From assembly GCA_937873435.1 (NCBI GenBank), contig CALMWM010000502.1, forward strand, positions 1 to 6,622: 6,622 bases of DNA, written 5' to 3'. Position numbers and translations under genes: made by a program. The stretch comes from an uncultured Gallionellaceae bacterium (GTDB taxonomy: Bacteria > Pseudomonadota > Gammaproteobacteria > Burkholderiales > Sulfuricellaceae). Of the stretch, positions 1-5,764 are shown in pieces; position 1 is the first letter of the stretch; each line of letters opens with the position of its first letter. The notes below the pieces were generated by a model. The model made no database searches. It was not told the origin of the DNA and saw nothing but the letters and a program-made list of their open reading frames with translations.

Positions 1-40
1 TGACCCAGCTACCTTGCAAGCGCACCGAACGCAATTTCAT
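1..40 (-). CDS. N-terminal start of an unidentified leftward gene (partial)
   Basis: On the minus strand an ATG at 40-38 opens a frame that stays open to the window edge and reads MKLRSVRLQGSWV. A purine-rich Shine-Dalgarno-like stretch, AAGGGGG (minus strand, 51-45), lies 4 nt before the ATG. An AT-rich promoter-like region follows further upstream. These three signals in the right order make a genuine start likely. Thirteen codons are far too few to name the product, and I do not recognise it. It lies downstream of the ArsR-family gene on the same strand, with a probable terminator between them. It may therefore be a separately promoted target of that regulator, which is inference only. Confidence 0.5.
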   Translation of the reverse strand, partial: MKLRSVRLQGSWV

Positions 41-71
41 GCAGCCCCCTTTAAATCTCTGTAAACCGTAT

Positions 72-99
72 ATATTAGCAAATAATAATATACTAACAA
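72..99 (-). promoter_or_regulatory. Candidate sigma-70 promoter and operator for the leftward gene at 1-40
   Basis: On the minus strand, TTGTTA (99-94) and TAATAT (77-72) are separated by 16 bp and resemble -35 and -10 boxes. They would place a start of transcription about 25-30 bases before the ATG at 40. An imperfect 22-bp palindrome (75-96), with outer arms TTAG and CTAA and 8 of 11 positions paired, lies across the spacer. That is a typical position for a repressor operator. The whole segment is very AT-rich, so chance matches are a real risk. Confidence 0.4.
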
Positions 100-128
100 A
101 ACTTAGTCACGATTTAGGCGAACAAACG

Positions 129-163
129 AAAAACGGAAGCCGGGTTTGATCAGGCCACCCGGC
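129..163 (-). terminator. Probable intrinsic terminator downstream of the arsR-type gene
   Basis: The arms GCCGGGT (139-145) and ACCCGGC (157-163) form a perfect 7-bp GC-rich stem with an 11-nt loop. Read leftward, the stem is followed by TTCCG and then a run of five T, with more T-rich sequence beyond. Read rightward there is no T tract, so the element suits leftward transcription. It lies about 80 bases after the stop of the regulator gene. The 5-nt gap between stem and T run makes it a less than ideal terminator. Confidence 0.45.
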
Positions 164-242
164 AATGCCATCGCCGTCCCGCGACACTCGCAATTACTGT
201 TCGGACGATGCGGTTCCGGCGATTACGATTTTAAAAGAGGCG

Positions 243-560
243 CTACTTGGCAAACCCGCAAAATACGTCGCGCATCATGCCGATCAGCTTGAGGGTGCGC
301 GGGTCGCCGACGCGGTAATAGACGCGGTTGGCATCCTTGCGCGTGCGCAGCACACCTTTGTCGCGCAGGATGGCAAGATGCTGGGAAATGTTGCTTTGCG
401 AGGTGCCGACACTGTCGACGATATCCTGCACGCTGATCTCCTGGTCGCCCAGCACGCAGAGGATTTTCAGGCGCAAAGGATGGGACATGGCTTTCATGGC
501 GCGCGATGCCTGTTCGATGTGCTCGTCCTTGTCCATCAACTCAACTTGCTCGAATTCCAT
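243..560 (-). CDS. ArsR/SmtB-family winged-helix repressor, SqrR/BigR/YgaV-like
   Basis: A 105-aa DNA-binding repressor with the compact ArsR fold. The recognition helix-turn-helix is at about residues 43-66 (SVQDIVDSVGTSQSNISQHL), followed by the wing (RTRKDANRVYYRV, 72-84). The typical metal-binding ELCVCDL motif of arsenic or cadmium sensors is absent; the matching position reads EISVQDI. The only two cysteines are C35, at the end of a LKILC helix, and C101, in the last helix (DVFC). They are 66 residues apart. That is the placement of the pair that forms a polysulfide bridge in SqrR (C41/C107) and BigR (C42/C108), as I recall those proteins. A role in sensing reactive sulfur species is therefore inferred. 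The start was chosen at the ATG at 560 because AAGGTGG stands just before it. A longer frame to 671 adds 37 AT-rich residues outside the family fold. The gene is divergent from gpmI. Confidence 0.88.
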   Translation of the reverse strand: MEFEQVELMDKDEHIEQASRAMKAMSHPLRLKILCVLGDQEISVQDIVDSVGTSQSNISQHLAILRDKGVLRTRKDANRVYYRVGDPRTLKLIGMMRDVFCGFAK

Positions 561-566
561 TTTGAA

Positions 567-573
567 CCACCTT
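567..573 (-). promoter_or_regulatory. Ribosome binding site fixing the arsR-type start
   Basis: On the minus strand AAGGTGG lies 6 nt before the ATG at 560-558. It is a near-consensus Shine-Dalgarno sequence. It supports the 105-aa product over the upstream in-frame start at 671. Confidence 0.7.
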
Positions 574-621
574 GCGCTGTCCCGGTCACAAACCTGTAAC
601 CGCTTTTCAGAGATAATGCGT

Positions 622-650
622 CTTTTATCAAAATATAATAAAATTAGCAA
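622..650 (-). promoter_or_regulatory. Possible arsR-type gene promoter
   Basis: On the minus strand TTGCTA (650-645) and TAAAAG (627-622) are spaced by 17 bp. The match to the -35 box is fair and to the -10 box weak. The segment overlaps the putative gpmI -10 box, so a regulator bound here could affect both directions. AT-richness limits confidence. Confidence 0.28.
634..639 (+). promoter_or_regulatory. Possible -10 box for gpmI and the downstream run
   Basis: A perfect TATAAT lies 44 bases before the gpmI ATG. No convincing -35 box is found 16-18 bp upstream, where the sequence reads around AGATAA. An activator-dependent or weak promoter is possible. So is a chance match in AT-rich sequence. 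Confidence 0.33.
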
Positions 651-682
651 CTTTAGATTAAGGTTAAACAAATAAACCCTGT

Positions 683-2221
683 ATGAAGGTTACCCCTGTA
701 TTGCTGGTTATTCTCGACGGTTTCGGCTACCGTCCCAACGGCGCGGACAACGCCATCGCCCTTGCCAACAAGCCCAACTGGGACCGGCTCTGGCAAACCT
801 GCCCGCACACCCTGATCCACACTGCCGCCGGCGAAGTCGGCCTGCCCGACGGACAAATGGGCAACTCGGAAGTCGGCCACCTGAACATCGGCGCGGGCCG
901 GGTGGTATATCAGGAACTCACGCGCATCAATCGCGCGGTCGCAAACGGCGAGTTTTTCAGCAACACCGCGCTGACCATGGCGGTCAAAGCCGCCAAGAAT
1001 AAGGATTCCGCGCTCCACATCTTCGGCCTGCTCTCCGACGGCGGGGTGCACAGCCAGGAAGCGCACGTCTACGCGATGCTGGAGATGGCGGCGCAAGCCG
1101 GCATCGAAAAACTCTATCTGCACGCCTTCCTCGACGGGCGCGACACGCCGCCGCAATCCGCAGAAAGCTACTTGAAGCACGCCGAGGACAAATTCGCCCA
1201 GCTCGGCGTCGGCCGCATCGCCTCGATCGGCGGACGTTATTACGTGATGGATCGCGACAAGCGCTGGGAACGGGTCAAGGTCGCCTATGACATGTTGACG
1301 CTGGGACAGGCCGAATTCACGGCGCCGGATGCGCTGCAAGGTTTGCAGGCCGCCTATGCGCGCGGCGAAAACGACGAATTCGTCAAGCCGACCCTGATCG
1401 TGCCGCCCGGCGGCGAGGCCGTGCGCATCCAGGACGACGACGTGGTCGTATTCATGAATTTCCGCGCCGACCGGGCTCGCGAAATCACCCGTGCGTTTAT
1501 CGAGCCGGATTTCGCCGAATTCGAACGTGCCGCTTATCCCAAACTCGCGACCTATTGCACGCTGACCGGCTACAACAAGAACTTTCACGTACCGGTGGCC
1601 TTCCCGCCCGACAGCGTGCACAACGGTTTTGGCGACTTCATTTCCAGCCTCGGCCTGCACCAGCTGCGCATCGCCGAGACCGAGAAATACGCCCATGTCA
1701 CCTTCTTCTTCAACGGCGGGGTGGAAGCGCCGGTCGCCGGCGAAGACCGTATCCTGGTGCAATCGCCGCGCGTCGCCACCTATGACCTGCAACCCGAAAT
1801 GAGTGCCCGCGAAGTCACCGACAAGCTGGTGGAAGCCATCCGCAGCCGCAAGTACGATGCCATCGTGTGCAACTACGCCAACGGCGACATGGTCGGCCAT
1901 ACCGGCATCCTTCCGGCGGCGGTAAAAGCGGTGGAAGTGCTGGACGAATGCGTCGGACGAGTGGTAACCGCGATGTGCGAAATCGGCGGCGAGGTGCTGA
2001 TTACCGCCGACCACGGCAATGCCGAGAAAATGCTCGACGAGACCACCAAGGCGCCGCATACCGCTCACACCACTTTCGACGTGCCGTTCCTGTATGTGGG
2101 ACGCCCGGCGAAACTGGCCGACGGCGGCGCACTCAAGGACGTGGCACCCAGCCTGCTGAAAATGATGGGGCTGCCGCAGCCACCGGAAATGGCCGGCAAC
2201 TCGCTGATCGAGTTCGACTGA
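683..2221 (+). CDS. gpmI: 2,3-bisphosphoglycerate-independent phosphoglycerate mutase
   Basis: A cytoplasmic glycolytic and gluconeogenic enzyme that interconverts 3- and 2-phosphoglycerate through a phosphoserine intermediate, normally with two Mn2+ ions. The 512-aa length is that of the family. Alkaline-phosphatase-superfamily metal ligands are visible: D12 (VILDGFGY), the nucleophile S62 (MGNSEVGH), D402/H406 (NGDMVGHTG), D443/H444 (TADHGN) and H462 (HTAHT). Substrate-binding residues include H123, the DGRD at 151-154, RADR at 261-264 and K335 (ETEKYAHVTFFFNGG). The inserted phosphotransferase domain lies roughly between residues 77 and 310. The start is secure because the family conserves the VLVILDG strand right after the N-terminus, yet no Shine-Dalgarno sequence is seen close upstream. 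The gene is first in a rightward run with envC and ctpA, an arrangement also known from pseudomonads and partly from E. coli. Confidence 0.97.
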   Translation: MKVTPVLLVILDGFGYRPNGADNAIALANKPNWDRLWQTCPHTLIHTAAGEVGLPDGQMGNSEVGHLNIGAGRVVYQELTRINRAVANGEFFSNTALTMAVKAAKNKDSALHIFGLLSDGGVHSQEAHVYAMLEMAAQAGIEKLYLHAFLDGRDTPPQSAESYLKHAEDKFAQLGVGRIASIGGRYYVMDRDKRWERVKVAYDMLTLGQAEFTAPDALQGLQAAYARGENDEFVKPTLIVPPGGEAVRIQDDDVVVFMNFRADRAREITRAFIEPDFAEFERAAYPKLATYCTLTGYNKNFHVPVAFPPDSVHNGFGDFISSLGLHQLRIAETEKYAHVTFFFNGGVEAPVAGEDRILVQSPRVATYDLQPEMSAREVTDKLVEAIRSRKYDAIVCNYANGDMVGHTGILPAAVKAVEVLDECVGRVVTAMCEIGGEVLITADHGNAEKMLDETTKAPHTAHTTFDVPFLYVGRPAKLADGGALKDVAPSLLKMMGLPQPPEMAGNSLIEFD

Positions 2222-2241
2222 TCGCGATGTCTAACATGAAA

Positions 2242-2299
2242 CTCGCGAAGCGAGACCTCGTCCCCCTCTCCCGCAGGCGGGAGAGGGTCGGGGTGAGGG
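2242..2299. repeat. Dispersed-type intergenic palindromic repeat
   Basis: Two hairpins stand side by side just after gpmI. The first is a small one, CTCGC-GAA-GCGAG (2242-2254). The second is a strong one with arms CCCTCTCCCGC (2264-2274) and GCGGGAGAGGG (2277-2287), followed by GGGGTGAGGG (2290-2299). Read leftward it gives the CCCTCACCCC...CCCTCTCCC pattern. I remember this pattern as an abundant intergenic repeat in many proteobacterial genomes, where it yields spurious peptides like LTPTLSRLRERG. No T tract follows on either strand, so it is not a classical terminator. It may instead stabilise the gpmI mRNA end or partly uncouple envC from gpmI. Confidence 0.7.
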
Positions 2300-2300
2300 A

Positions 2301-2357
2301 AACGGTCATGGCGAATTGACGTTTCATTATTCCGGGCGGCGATTCGCCATGACCGTT
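2301..2357. repeat. Perfect 16-bp inverted repeat enclosing the envC start codon
   Basis: The left arm AACGGTCATGGCGAAT (2301-2316) is the exact reverse complement of the right arm ATTCGCCATGACCGTT (2342-2357), with 25 bases between them. The right arm contains the envC ATG (2349-2351) and its first three codons. In RNA the arms could form a long stem that hides this start codon. Weaker pairs, including G-U, could extend the stem inward. The left arm directly abuts the palindromic repeat at 2242-2299. Confidence 0.92.
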
Positions 2358-3554
2358 AGGTGGTGCGCGCTGCTGGCGGCGTTCTGCGCTCTGCCTGCGC
2401 TGGGCGCGCCTGCTGCTTCGCCCAGTGGCGAACTCAGCGAACTGCGCGACCGCATCAAGTCGTTGCAACAGGAGATGGAAAGCGCACAAGGCGCCAAATC
2501 CGATGCCAGCGACGCCTTGAAACACTCGGAACAAGCCATCAGCGCCGCCAATCGCGAACTCCATAAGCTGGCACAGCAACAAAGGGAAGCCAACGGCGAA
2601 GTCGCGCGTTTGCAGCAGGACAGCGGCAAGACCCGCTCCTCCATCGCCGGACAGCAAGAGCAGATCGGCAAGCTGCTCACCCAGCTGTATCTGCATGGAC
2701 AGCACGATTACCTGGAAATCCTGTTCAGCCAGCAAGACCCCAACCAGTTGGCGCGCCATATGCGCTATTACGCGGATATTTCGCACGCCCGCGCCGAGTT
2801 GATTCGTAGCCTGCACGGCAACCTCCAGCATCTCGACAAATTGACTGTGGCGGAAAAGAAAAAAGCCGCCGAATTGGCACGCATCGAAGTAGAACAAGCA
2901 CTCCAATCGAAGCAACTGAAGAAAGAGCAGAGTGCTCGCAAATCTCTGCTCGCGACACTCAGCAAGAAAATCGCCGCCCAGCGTCATGAAATCGGCAAGC
3001 TAAAAAACGACGAAAAAAGCCTGACCAGCCTGATAGAGCGATTGAGCCGGCAAGCGGCGGCCAAAGCGGCGAAGAAAGTCAAGCCGATGCCCCCACGGAA
3101 ATCCGCTGAGGCCGTGCTTAACACTGCGCTACCCGCTCCAGAAGATTCCAATAGCCCGTTCCGCCAGCTAAAGGGCAAGCTGCATTTACCGATAAAAGGG
3201 GAACTAGCCAACAGTTTCGGCAGTCCACGTGAAGACGGTGGCCTCACCTGGAAGGGACTGTTCATCCGCTCCGCTGCCGGCCAGGCGGTAAAAGCAGTGG
3301 CGGGCGGACAAGTGGTTTTCTCGGATTGGCTGCGCGGTTTCGGCAATATCATCATCATCGACCACGGCGACAGCTTCATGAGTTTGTACGGTAACAACGA
3401 AACTTTATACAAACAGGCCGGGGAAAACGTGAAGGCCGGCGATACCGTCGCCAGCGTGGGAAATAGCGGCGGAATCCCGGAATCCGGTTTATACTTCGAG
3501 CTTCGCTATCAAAGCAAACCATTTAACCCGCTGACCTGGGTCAGCCTTAAATAG
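2349..3554 (+). CDS. envC: EnvC-type murein hydrolase activator (degenerate LytM/M23 domain)
   Basis: A periplasmic activator of the N-acetylmuramoyl-L-alanine amidases that split septal peptidoglycan during cell separation. The 401-aa product (E. coli EnvC is 419 aa) starts with a signal peptide (residues 1 to about 22, hydrophobic ALLAAFCALPAL, cleavage likely at APA). A long coiled coil follows at about 26-245. It includes the EnvC-like segment from LYLHGQHDYLEIL to HMRYY (113-141). After a Pro/Lys-rich linker comes a LytM domain (274-401). The zinc ligands of active M23 peptidases are missing: WKG replaces HxG (301-303), LYGN replaces YxH (346-349), and LYF replaces HxH (381-383). This loss is typical of EnvC and means activation, not cleavage. 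The ATG at 2349 was preferred because the signal peptide follows directly. An in-frame TTG at 2316 would add 11 residues and lacks a well-placed Shine-Dalgarno. The start sits inside the inverted repeat. Confidence 0.93.
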   Translation: MTVRWCALLAAFCALPALGAPAASPSGELSELRDRIKSLQQEMESAQGAKSDASDALKHSEQAISAANRELHKLAQQQREANGEVARLQQDSGKTRSSIAGQQEQIGKLLTQLYLHGQHDYLEILFSQQDPNQLARHMRYYADISHARAELIRSLHGNLQHLDKLTVAEKKKAAELARIEVEQALQSKQLKKEQSARKSLLATLSKKIAAQRHEIGKLKNDEKSLTSLIERLSRQAAAKAAKKVKPMPPRKSAEAVLNTALPAPEDSNSPFRQLKGKLHLPIKGELANSFGSPREDGGLTWKGLFIRSAAGQAVKAVAGGQVVFSDWLRGFGNIIIIDHGDSFMSLYGNNETLYKQAGENVKAGDTVASVGNSGGIPESGLYFELRYQSKPFNPLTWVSLK

Positions 3555-3563
3555 CAACATTTT

Positions 3564-3567
3564 GGAG
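3564..3567 (+). promoter_or_regulatory. Ribosome binding site deciding the ctpA start
   Basis: GGAG lies 6 nt before the ATG at 3574 but directly touches the ATG at 3568 and overlaps a TTG at 3562. Normal spacing therefore favours 3574 as the start codon. Confidence 0.65.
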
Positions 3568-3573
3568 ATGGAA

Positions 3574-5013
3574 ATGCGCGGCAAATTGCATCATGTGGGT
3601 CTGGTTCTCTTCGGCGCCTTTGCCGGTGTATTGATCAGCCTGAACTTATCCGCGGTCGCCGACAAGACCGTCGAAGCCGCCGCACCCCTGCCCATCGACG
3701 AACTGCGCGCATTCACCGAAGTATTCAGCAAGATCAAGAGCGATTACGTCGAACCGGTGGAAGACAAAAAGCTCATTACCGAGGCAATCAACGGCATGTT
3801 GTCCGGTCTCGACCCGCACTCGGCTTACCTCGACGCCGATTCATTCAAGGATCTGCAAGTCGGCACCCAAGGCGAATTCGGCGGCCTGGGCATAGAAGTC
3901 AGCATGGAAGACGGCTTCGTCAAGGTGGTTTCACCTATCGAAGACACCCCGGCATACCAGGCCGGCATAAAAAGCGGCGACCTGGTCGTCAAACTAGACG
4001 ACACCCCGGTCAAGGGCCTGACCCTCAACGACGCCGTCAAGCGGATGCGCGGCAAACCCGGCACCAAGATTGTCCTGACCGTGGTGCGCAAGGGCGAAGG
4101 CAAGCCCCTGACCTTTACCCTGGTGCGTGCCGTCATCAAGATCCAGAGCGTCAAATCGAAACTGGCCGAAGAAGGCTACGGTTACATCAGGGTTACGCAG
4201 TTCCAGGAACACACCGGGGAAAACCTCGCCAAGGCAGTTGAAAGTCTTTACAAACAAAACAAAGTGCCGCTCAAGGGCTTGGTGCTCGACCTGCGCAACG
4301 ATCCGGGCGGCCTGTTGAACGGCGCGGTCGGAGTCGCCGCAGCCTTCCTGCCCAAGGATGCGCTGGTCACTTATACCGACGGACGCACCGAGGATGCCAA
4401 GATGCGCCTGACCGCGAGCAAACAGAACTACCTGCACGGCATGGGCAAGGAGGATTTCCTGAAGAACCTGCCGGCCGACGTCAAGAAAGTGCCGATGGTG
4501 GTGCTGGTCAACGGCGGCTCGGCTTCCGCGTCGGAAATCGTCGCCGGCGCATTGCAGGATCACAAACGCGCGATCATCATGGGTACGCAGTCCTTCGGCA
4601 AAGGCTCGGTGCAAACCGTGCTCCCCTTGGGCAACAACACCGCGATCAAACTCACCACGGCGCGCTATTTCACACCCAACGGACGCTCCATTCAGGCCAA
4701 GGGGATCACGCCCGACATCATGGTTGACGACGCCAAGCTCAGCGGCGTGGAATCCGGGATGCACCTGCGCGAGGCCGACCTCGACCGACACTTGAGCAAC
4801 GGCAACAAGGATGGCGACACCAAGCCGGAAGCGGCGCCCATCAAGTTGCCGACACCGACTAAACAGCCGCCTAAAGGCAAGGATGTCAAACCCGGCGCCC
4901 GCAACGACAATGAAGACGCGGCCACCCCGCCGGAATTGGCATCGAAAAACGACTACCAATTGAACCAGGCGCTGAACCTGCTGAAGGGGCTGCAAATTTT
5001 CCAGAACCGGTAG
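3574..5013 (+). CDS. ctpA: Carboxy-terminal processing protease, S41A family
   Basis: A periplasmic serine protease with a Ser/Lys dyad and a PDZ domain that recognises C-termini of protein substrates. In Pseudomonas aeruginosa the relative CtpA degrades peptidoglycan hydrolases with a lipoprotein partner. The 479-aa protein has an N-terminal hydrophobic segment (8-29) with a likely cleavage site after AVA (27-29). A tail-protease N-terminal region with GMLSGLDPHSAYLD follows (74-87), then a PDZ domain (about 97-182, with GGLGIEV and AGIKSGDLVVKLDD) and the S41 core with LDLRNDPGGLL (238-248). The nucleophile is S318 in NGGSASASEI and the base is K343 in SFGKGSVQT; their spacing of 25 matches E. 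coli Prc (S452/K477). A low-complexity Pro/Lys/Asp-rich tail covers about 405-455. The gene begins 19 nt after envC, and the shared cell-wall theme supports co-expression. Confidence 0.95.
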   Translation: MRGKLHHVGLVLFGAFAGVLISLNLSAVADKTVEAAAPLPIDELRAFTEVFSKIKSDYVEPVEDKKLITEAINGMLSGLDPHSAYLDADSFKDLQVGTQGEFGGLGIEVSMEDGFVKVVSPIEDTPAYQAGIKSGDLVVKLDDTPVKGLTLNDAVKRMRGKPGTKIVLTVVRKGEGKPLTFTLVRAVIKIQSVKSKLAEEGYGYIRVTQFQEHTGENLAKAVESLYKQNKVPLKGLVLDLRNDPGGLLNGAVGVAAAFLPKDALVTYTDGRTEDAKMRLTASKQNYLHGMGKEDFLKNLPADVKKVPMVVLVNGGSASASEIVAGALQDHKRAIIMGTQSFGKGSVQTVLPLGNNTAIKLTTARYFTPNGRSIQAKGITPDIMVDDAKLSGVESGMHLREADLDRHLSNGNKDGDTKPEAAPIKLPTPTKQPPKGKDVKPGARNDNEDAATPPELASKNDYQLNQALNLLKGLQIFQNR

Positions 5014-5020
5014 CCGCTCG

Positions 5021-5764
5021 ATGAACGATGAGCAGCTCCTGCGCTATAGCCGCCACATCCTGCTACCGCAAATCGGTATCGAGGGGCAGGAAATTTTTTT
5101 GCGGTCGCGGGCGCTGATCGTCGGGGCCGGCGGCCTGGGCTCACCGGTCGCGCTCTACCTGGCTTCCGCCGGGGTCGGCAAACTCACCATCTGCGACGGC
5201 GACACAGTCGACCTCACCAACCTGCAACGCCAGGTCGTCCATGCCACCGCCAGCATCGGCGTGAACAAGGCCGTCTCCGCGCAACGCACCCTGGCTGGAA
5301 TCAACCCCGAAATCGCGGTAACCGCCGTGGAAAAACGCCTGTCGGAAGACGACCTGATGCTGCTCGCCGCGGATGCGGATGTGGTACTCGATGCCAGCGA
5401 CAATTTCGCCACCCGCCACGCCATCAACCGGGTCTGCGCGCGCCTGAAAAAACCCCTGGTCTCAGGCGCCGCCGTGCGTTTCGACGGACAGGTGGCGGTA
5501 TTCGATTTCAGGATGCCAGACACCCCCTGCTATCACTGCCTATTCCCCGAACTCGCCGAGCAGGAGGACGAGCGTTGCGCGACGCTAGGGGTGTTTGCGC
5601 CGCTGGTCGGCATCATCGGTTCGGTGCAGGCCGCCGAAGCGCTCAAGCTACTGGCCCGCGTAGGCGAATCCCTGGCCGGTCGCCTGCTGCTGCTTGACGG
5701 CCTGAGCATGGCATGGCGCAATATTCGCCTGCTCAAGGACCCGGCATGTCCGGTGTGCGCATGA
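5021..5764 (+). CDS. moeB: MoeB/ThiF/HesA-family sulfur-carrier adenylyltransferase
   Basis: A cytoplasmic E1-like enzyme that uses ATP to adenylate the C-terminal glycine of a small sulfur carrier. The carrier is MoaD for molybdopterin or ThiS for thiamine. The 247-aa length and whole-protein resemblance to E. coli MoeB are clear. Visible features are RYSRH (R11), the nucleotide loop GAGGLG (35-40), D59, LTNLQRQ (65-71) and K83. Others are SDN (D127), the zinc cysteine pairs C170/C173 (CYHC) and C243/C246 (CPVC), and C186 in the loop that carries the ThiF active cysteine. No rhodanese domain is attached, unlike MoeZ-type fusions. Sequence alone does not separate a MoaD from a ThiS partner, so the moeB symbol is a best guess. 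It starts 7 nt after ctpA without a clear Shine-Dalgarno, which suggests translational coupling. A run of seven T at 5094-5100 lies inside the gene. Confidence 0.88.
   Translation: MNDEQLLRYSRHILLPQIGIEGQEIFLRSRALIVGAGGLGSPVALYLASAGVGKLTICDGDTVDLTNLQRQVVHATASIGVNKAVSAQRTLAGINPEIAVTAVEKRLSEDDLMLLAADADVVLDASDNFATRHAINRVCARLKKPLVSGAAVRFDGQVAVFDFRMPDTPCYHCLFPELAEQEDERCATLGVFAPLVGIIGSVQAAEALKLLARVGESLAGRLLLLDGLSMAWRNIRLLKDPACPVCA

Noticed and set aside
165..599. A 144-codon plus-strand frame opposite the ArsR-type gene
   Set aside because: It is the reverse-strand shadow of a clear ArsR-fold protein that has a good ribosome site. The plus-strand frame has no recognisable motif.
623..643. TTTTAT-N9-ATAAAA inverted repeat as an operator
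   Set aside because: Six AT-only pairs in a very AT-rich intergenic stretch are expected by chance, and no extension of the symmetry was found.
653..2068. A 471-codon open frame on the minus strand across gpmI
   Set aside because: It lies fully antisense to an unmistakable gpmI, has no recognisable domain, and is rich in Gly, His, Val and Arg, as expected of the mirror frame of GC-rich codons.
2264..2287. The strong GC hairpin after gpmI as an intrinsic terminator
   Set aside because: No T run follows on either strand, and the surrounding sequence fits a dispersed palindromic repeat better.
2316..2344. TTGACG as a -35 box of a separate envC promoter
   Set aside because: The position 17 bp downstream reads GCGATT, a poor -10 box, and TTGACG falls within the hairpin sequence.
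2366..2387. EnvC as a lipoprotein, because of cysteines in the signal peptide
   Set aside because: Cysteine 13 is preceded by Phe, which does not fit the lipobox, and an APA cleavage site follows at residues 20-22.
3994..4995. A 333-codon open frame on the minus strand across ctpA
   Set aside because: It is antisense to the S41 protease gene and has the composition of a mirror frame. No ribosome site or known family was seen.
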